Under the pieces are notes generated by a model. The model was not told the DNA's origin. It saw only the letters and a list, made by a program, of their open reading frames with translations, and did not search any database. From Micrasema longulum (Eukaryota; Arthropoda; Insecta; Trichoptera; Brachycentridae), in contig JAGVSM010004989.1 in the NCBI GenBank assembly GCA_022494885.1, positions 268,417 to 332,416 on the forward strand: a DNA stretch of 64,000 bases, in the 5' to 3' direction. Positions within the stretch are counted from its first letter, which is position 1. The number at the start of each line of letters is the position of its first letter. Positions 55,901 through 61,900 of the stretch are shown here, one piece after another. The translations under genes were made by a program, and so were the position numbers.

Positions 55901-58900
55901 TTGAGTAGATATAGTTTCTTCATAAATATTTGGTTGCCACATTTGAGAATCTTTATTCTTCTCTAATTTTCCATTTTCAAGCGACGTTTCTTTTTTTTGA
56001 TTGGTATGTTGAACCCAATTAACTAAATTATGTTCTTGTTTTAATATATTAGCAGCTTCCACGGAACGTGCACATGAAAAATGTAAATGATTTAAAATAG
56101 CAACGGGATGAATGTTGGCAACGACAGGAGTTAGAGTTTCAATAAATCGTTGCATACTTTCTAGAAGTAAAGGACTAACCATAATGTCAATTGTTCCTCT
56201 AAATTTCAACATTAAAGCTGTTTGATTTTTTCCTAACAATTTCTGGAAATCATCTGGTACTATGTCAGTATGATTTTCATGTTCATCAGATCCTTTCAAT
56301 ATTTCCCACCATGTTTGGGAATATGGGTGAATTCGTCCTTGCACATTAAAGTGAGAATTAATGTTTGCCTTATTAAATGAAATATTATCAGATCCTTGAG
56401 GATGGGTATTGGCTTGATTTTCCTGGCGTGGAAACAATCGGATGCTTCTATTCTCAGCAATTTTTTTTTCAAACGCAGGAATATATTTATTACCGCAATA
56501 CATTAATTTACCATTTTCGCCATTTTTAAACAGTGGAACAGAAAAAGCATCACTTCCCGAAGGTAATGAACATTGTGACCAATTTTTACATTTACTGTGT
56601 GATAAATGGCAACCATAACTAGCCATTAAGATTGGAGAGTCAAAAATTGGTTTATTAGCTTGCGCATGCAAATTGATCAAAGTCATGTCCTCTTGAGAAG
56701 ATAATGCTGATATAAAAGATGTTGATGAAAATGAATGACTATCATCAGAGTCGTTAGGCATATTTGTATCAAGCGGAAGAGAACCAATGGTTTTTTGTAT
56801 TGTATAGGGGTCGGCCAATGACGGAGTACTACATTTTTTATTTGAACTATAGTCACCAGCACCAGAAGCTGTTTTATACTGAGAACTATTACTTCGCTTA
56901 GTACTGCGAGAAACTCTTAAACTTGAAGATCGACTTGTAGATATTTCATCCTCTGCAGAGAAAAAAACTTCTGATTGATTTCCACTATTCATCGAAACAG
57001 TTCGTTGTACTTCTCGACCATCTTGGTCATCTGTTATATGCGAGTTTAAGGAATAGTGTGATTCTGAAATATTTACCATTTGTTTTTGGTACCCAGCAAA
57101 TTCCTTGATATTAGGATTAATTATTTTGGTACATGAATAGTTTTGGCCGGGAAGGTCATGTTTATTAAAATAATTTAACGCCAATTTTGAATCTGACATA
57201 CTACTTTCCATCTGAGGCACAGAAAGGATTGTTTTATTCAGTTTTGAATCACTGTCCAACTTCTGGTTGCAAATGCCATCCGAATCAACTAATCTTGCAT
57301 AGGGAACCTCTGCCTTAGAGTTATTTGTAGCATTACAAGATCCTTTATAAACGGACGTATAAGAGAATCGTCTAGTTAATGCATTAGAGTTGTTAATGTT
57401 AACAGAATGTGATTGTAAGGAAGACGGCTGTGGAGATGGACTAGACACAGATATTGGGGGTGATCCTTGAAGACAAACATCTAGTCCACTATATGGGGGT
57501 GTATGGAAGACTAAATGTCCTTCATGTAACAAACTTTGCCCATATCCATATTCGCCGCTTTTAACATCTTGAATGTTAAAAATAGCAACATTGATATTTT
57601 CTTGCAAGTCATTTCGGCTTGGTTTCAAAAACTGAGGACCATTTCTATTTGATCCAAAGAAGGAACAACCTCCGAGACATCCACATTGGTTACCTTTACT
57701 GGTACCATCTTCTTTAGGTCGCAGAAACCATAGACGTTTTGTTTTTTCATCATGACACTTAAGAAATTTTAGTTGAGTGCCTATTTCTGGTGGTGACAAT
57801 GAAGTTGTTGCCTCTAGCAATATTGTACCAAAAGAAACATTTCCCACTTCAATCCAAGAATCGCTATCCGAGTACTTATGTTTTAGACTAGATGTAGTTC
57901 CTCCATTCTTGTTCTGTGGATTTATTTGGATATTAGCGTGAGTATACTGGGTAAGCTTTATATGAGGAAGTAATCCAGTAATACCTAAATCAAAGCGATC
58001 ACTGTGCAAATTACAAACACATAAACGAAATGGAGATAACCAAGCTTGTAATGCGGTTCCATTTTCAACTATATAAATATCTATTAGGTCAATAGCTAAT
58101 CGGGTCATTCGATACTTTATATCTTCACTTGTAGGGCAGTGGTATTTCGTCTGAAGGTTTGTATGAGTACATAATGTTGTATTATACCCATGATGACAAA
58201 TTTTTGTTAATTTAGGGGGACTCAAATTGTTTTCTGTGTCACTTGCCAATAGGATGAATGTCTCTAAAGAACTAATCAAATTAAACATTTGTGATGTTGT
58301 TAATCGTCCTGTCAGTTGACCTATTTGAATTTCAATAAGCCAAGCGTATTCAATAGTTTCTTCATCTAATGTCCTATTTTCATCACTGAACATGGCGTGC
58401 CCTCGAAGTTGTAAGGATGACAGCATTAGATGACCCTGATTTAAATGTGACTGCGAATTTTGCAGACCTGCAGTTAATGTGTCAGCAATTATCAGAAAAG
58501 ATGGACTGACTAATAACTGCAATCTTGTTTCTTTGTACCCTTTTTTCATTTCAAAACCAAACCTCTCAATAAGAACAACAGGACATGTTTGGTCATTTTC
58601 AGTGCAATTCTTAACAAGATATCCTTGAACATCATGCATTGTTACAGATACAGTTACTTCAAGAGGTCTATAAATTCTGGGATCAAATGCCACTTTGATA
58701 TTGTCTGAAGAATCTCCTGATACTGGTGTAATAGCACTATTTCCAAATGATTTCTCATTTAACTTGATTCCGAGCTCAGACAAACAATTGTCACTACTAC
58801 TGCTTTTTTGCATATCAGTGAAAGTTTGATCTTCACCAAAAATATTTTCCTTCAAGTTTATGAAATTTCTTATAATAGAACCATACATTAAAAGAACTGA

Positions 58901-61900
58901 TGGTCCTATTTCAAGCTCCACACTAACTTTATCTGCTGTCATAGTACTGGGATCAAATTTATTTTTCCCATTGTGATTCCACTGTACTTGTGGTTGTTTA
59001 CGAGAATGTGAAATTCTCATTGGAGAAAGTAAAATTTCTTCTTTCTCTGGAGTGGTAATATCAGCTTGTGGATCAGGGCCCAAGGGTGCAATAGGATGAT
59101 AATCATATTTTATACTTATTGCAACAATCGGTACAGACCAGCAATTAATCCAACCCAAGCTTTTCAGACACTTTTTACGCCATTTTACATTGGTTGTAGT
59201 AGGTTTACGGGAGTTTAAGTTCATATTTTTTTCAATGGCCAGTAAAATGACACGACTTGTATTTACTTCTGGCAAATATAGGCTCATGTCAACACCTTCA
59301 CCTTGTATCCAAATTTTTAGTGGGACAATATGTGGCAGGAAATCTTCAAATGGTAAGTCAAAAGATAAATCAAATAGATCCCCACAAAATGCCACATGAC
59401 TATTTTCTTGGTTAGTGGAGCTGCAATCTATCCAATTATATTGATTAGACAAAGTAATCAATTCAAAATCTTTTAAAAGCAATGAGATTTTCCATGTATA
59501 TGGTACAAAATGAAGAATATCTGGTCGATTTTTAGAAGACCAATCTAAAACCATGTCCTGAAAGAATTCTTTATGACCATAAACCAAATTTGCTGTAGCT
59601 TTACAGCCTGTAAAACTTATAGACCACTTTTGATGTTGATTCCATATGAGGGGATAGTGACATCTTACGGCGAATTCCAATGTTTCACTTTCAGCTAAAC
59701 TTCGATACTGTAAACTAGTTGTGGCCTCTAAATGCAGTAGCTGCCCTGTAATCTTAGTGGTGTATCCATCTTGAAGAACAATCCAGGGTAAGTTGACTTC
59801 TAAATATGAACCTGCGCCGATATTTACATGCACAGCATTTGTTTCTTTATTCTTAGAGAATAAAATATCTATTGTGGCTTCATTCAATGTTGAGAGTCTT
59901 ATATCAAAAGCTTGCATTTGTCTTTTGTCTCCGGGCTTTGGTTGAGGAGTGACAATTAGATTTTGATAATCAGCTGGATAAAAAAATTTAAATAGGTGTT
60001 CACGCTGTCTATCTGCCCAAGGACCATAGCTAAAGTCAGTTCCTTTTCCACATTTAATGTCTACACCCCATATGGGAGGAGCAGACTCCACCACATCTCC
60101 GTTGGCCCGTTGCAACAATACAGGTTCATCGGGAACTAAGCCTGGCTCGTCCATGTAGAAATAAAGTTCGATATAATTAGAACTCATAACAACAAATCCT
60201 TCTCCCATATACCTCGGAGGGTCATCCACCATACCTATATAATTTGGACTCGGAACTAGCATAACTCTAAAGTTTTCAGCTTTAGCTTTAATAAAATGCA
60301 TCAAATAGTCTAGTTTTGAAGCTGGGGGCTTAGTGCTGTAAACTAAATGGGCTTCTTCGACACTAATAGACAAACTAGTGGGCACTAAACGGTTACCAAA
60401 CACTACTCTCCCGGAGCAGATGTCTAACTTAATAACAGGAATAAGATCTCTCCAAGTTCTGGCCATTACAGCTTCAGCGCGAACTTTACGTTCGGTAGCG
60501 CTAGCTCTCTCATTAGCTAGGTTCATTGCTTGTTCTTTAGCAGACGCATCAGTTTCATCATTGTTGTCCATAAATATAGATGCTTCAAGACCAAATGTTT
60601 TTTCAAGTTCGTTGTACAAATTACACCTGTTGTATACATGAAGTTCAAATCCATTCAACATAACCGATAGCCTGGTGTCTGAATGTGATAAATCTGTAAT
60701 TTACATTATAATTAATGTCTAATTGAAAACATAATATTTTACATTTGAGAGTAATAAAGAGTAATACATGGTGGGTCCAGAAAGTAATGTCAGTGAGTCG
60801 ATTACAAAGAAGTTATTGAACTTTTCGTTACAACACATCAAAATTCTTCAAAAAAGGCTCCTCCTGCGTTGATGCATCGGCTCCAGCATTGATGCATTTT
60901 TCCAGGCATCGAATGCGCCACGGTAGGCCTCCTCCGGAATGCTCCTTAAGGCCGCGGTACAAGCTGCTTGGATCCCCTTGATAGTCTCGAAATGCTTACC
61001 TTTTATGGATCCTTTCAGGTGTGGAAAAAAAAAGTCGGGGGGAGCCAGGTCCGGACTGTAAGAGGACTGGAGAATCATTGAAACCCCCGCTTTGGCCAGG
61101 TAGTTGTTGACAAGGAAAGCGCTGTGGGCCAGCGCGTTGTCGTAATGGAACTTCCTGTTTATGCGATGTCCGGCCGGACCCGTTGAATCCTGCGTTTGTA
61201 TTTTTAACACTTCGATGTAAAATTTAGCTTTCACAATTGTACCGGGTGGTACAAACTCATGATGGACCAGTCCTTTTATATTAATTGTTCGTGCCAGATT
61301 TTAAAACCAGTTGACTACATTTTTTATCTGAGAATAAATGCAATGAGCATCGCCTCGATTTTGGATCTGCTCATCCCTCTGCTCGGCCTTCTTGGGACGA
61401 GGTGACGCCCACCTTTTGCCGATCCGACAGAGCATCTTTTTTAAGTTTTGATCATTTATTTATTTGACGGACTTATGCAGTCCATTCTAACGATGGTATA
61501 TACAAATTCTTATAATAAATAAATACAGGTATTAATAAAATAAAACTAAATAAAGTTAAAGCTAAGACAAAAAAAGTTAAAACAGTTTTCGAGGCAGTCT
61601 TGTCAAGTTTGACAAAAAACTTGATCGCCATCTTTTGCTCTACTGAGCGCTGCATTTTGACTTTTATACGAGGTACCAAAACAACTTTTGCGGAAATGCC
61701 TGTCCTCACTGACTGAGAGACCCAGCTTTCGTTAGCTGACTTGTCCGCGCTCTGACATACAGTCGCGTAAAAAAAAAACACTGGCATTACTTTCCGGCCA
61801 CACCTTGTAAGAATATTACCTTCAGAAACATCCTTTGGAATGTAAGCACGCCACCAACGAAATATTAAATATCCATCTTGAATTCGAACAGTATAATCAT

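Noticed and set aside
59190..60641. Plus-strand frames of 69 and 87 codons
   Set aside because: Antisense to the continuous tweek exon 3; no splice or homology support.
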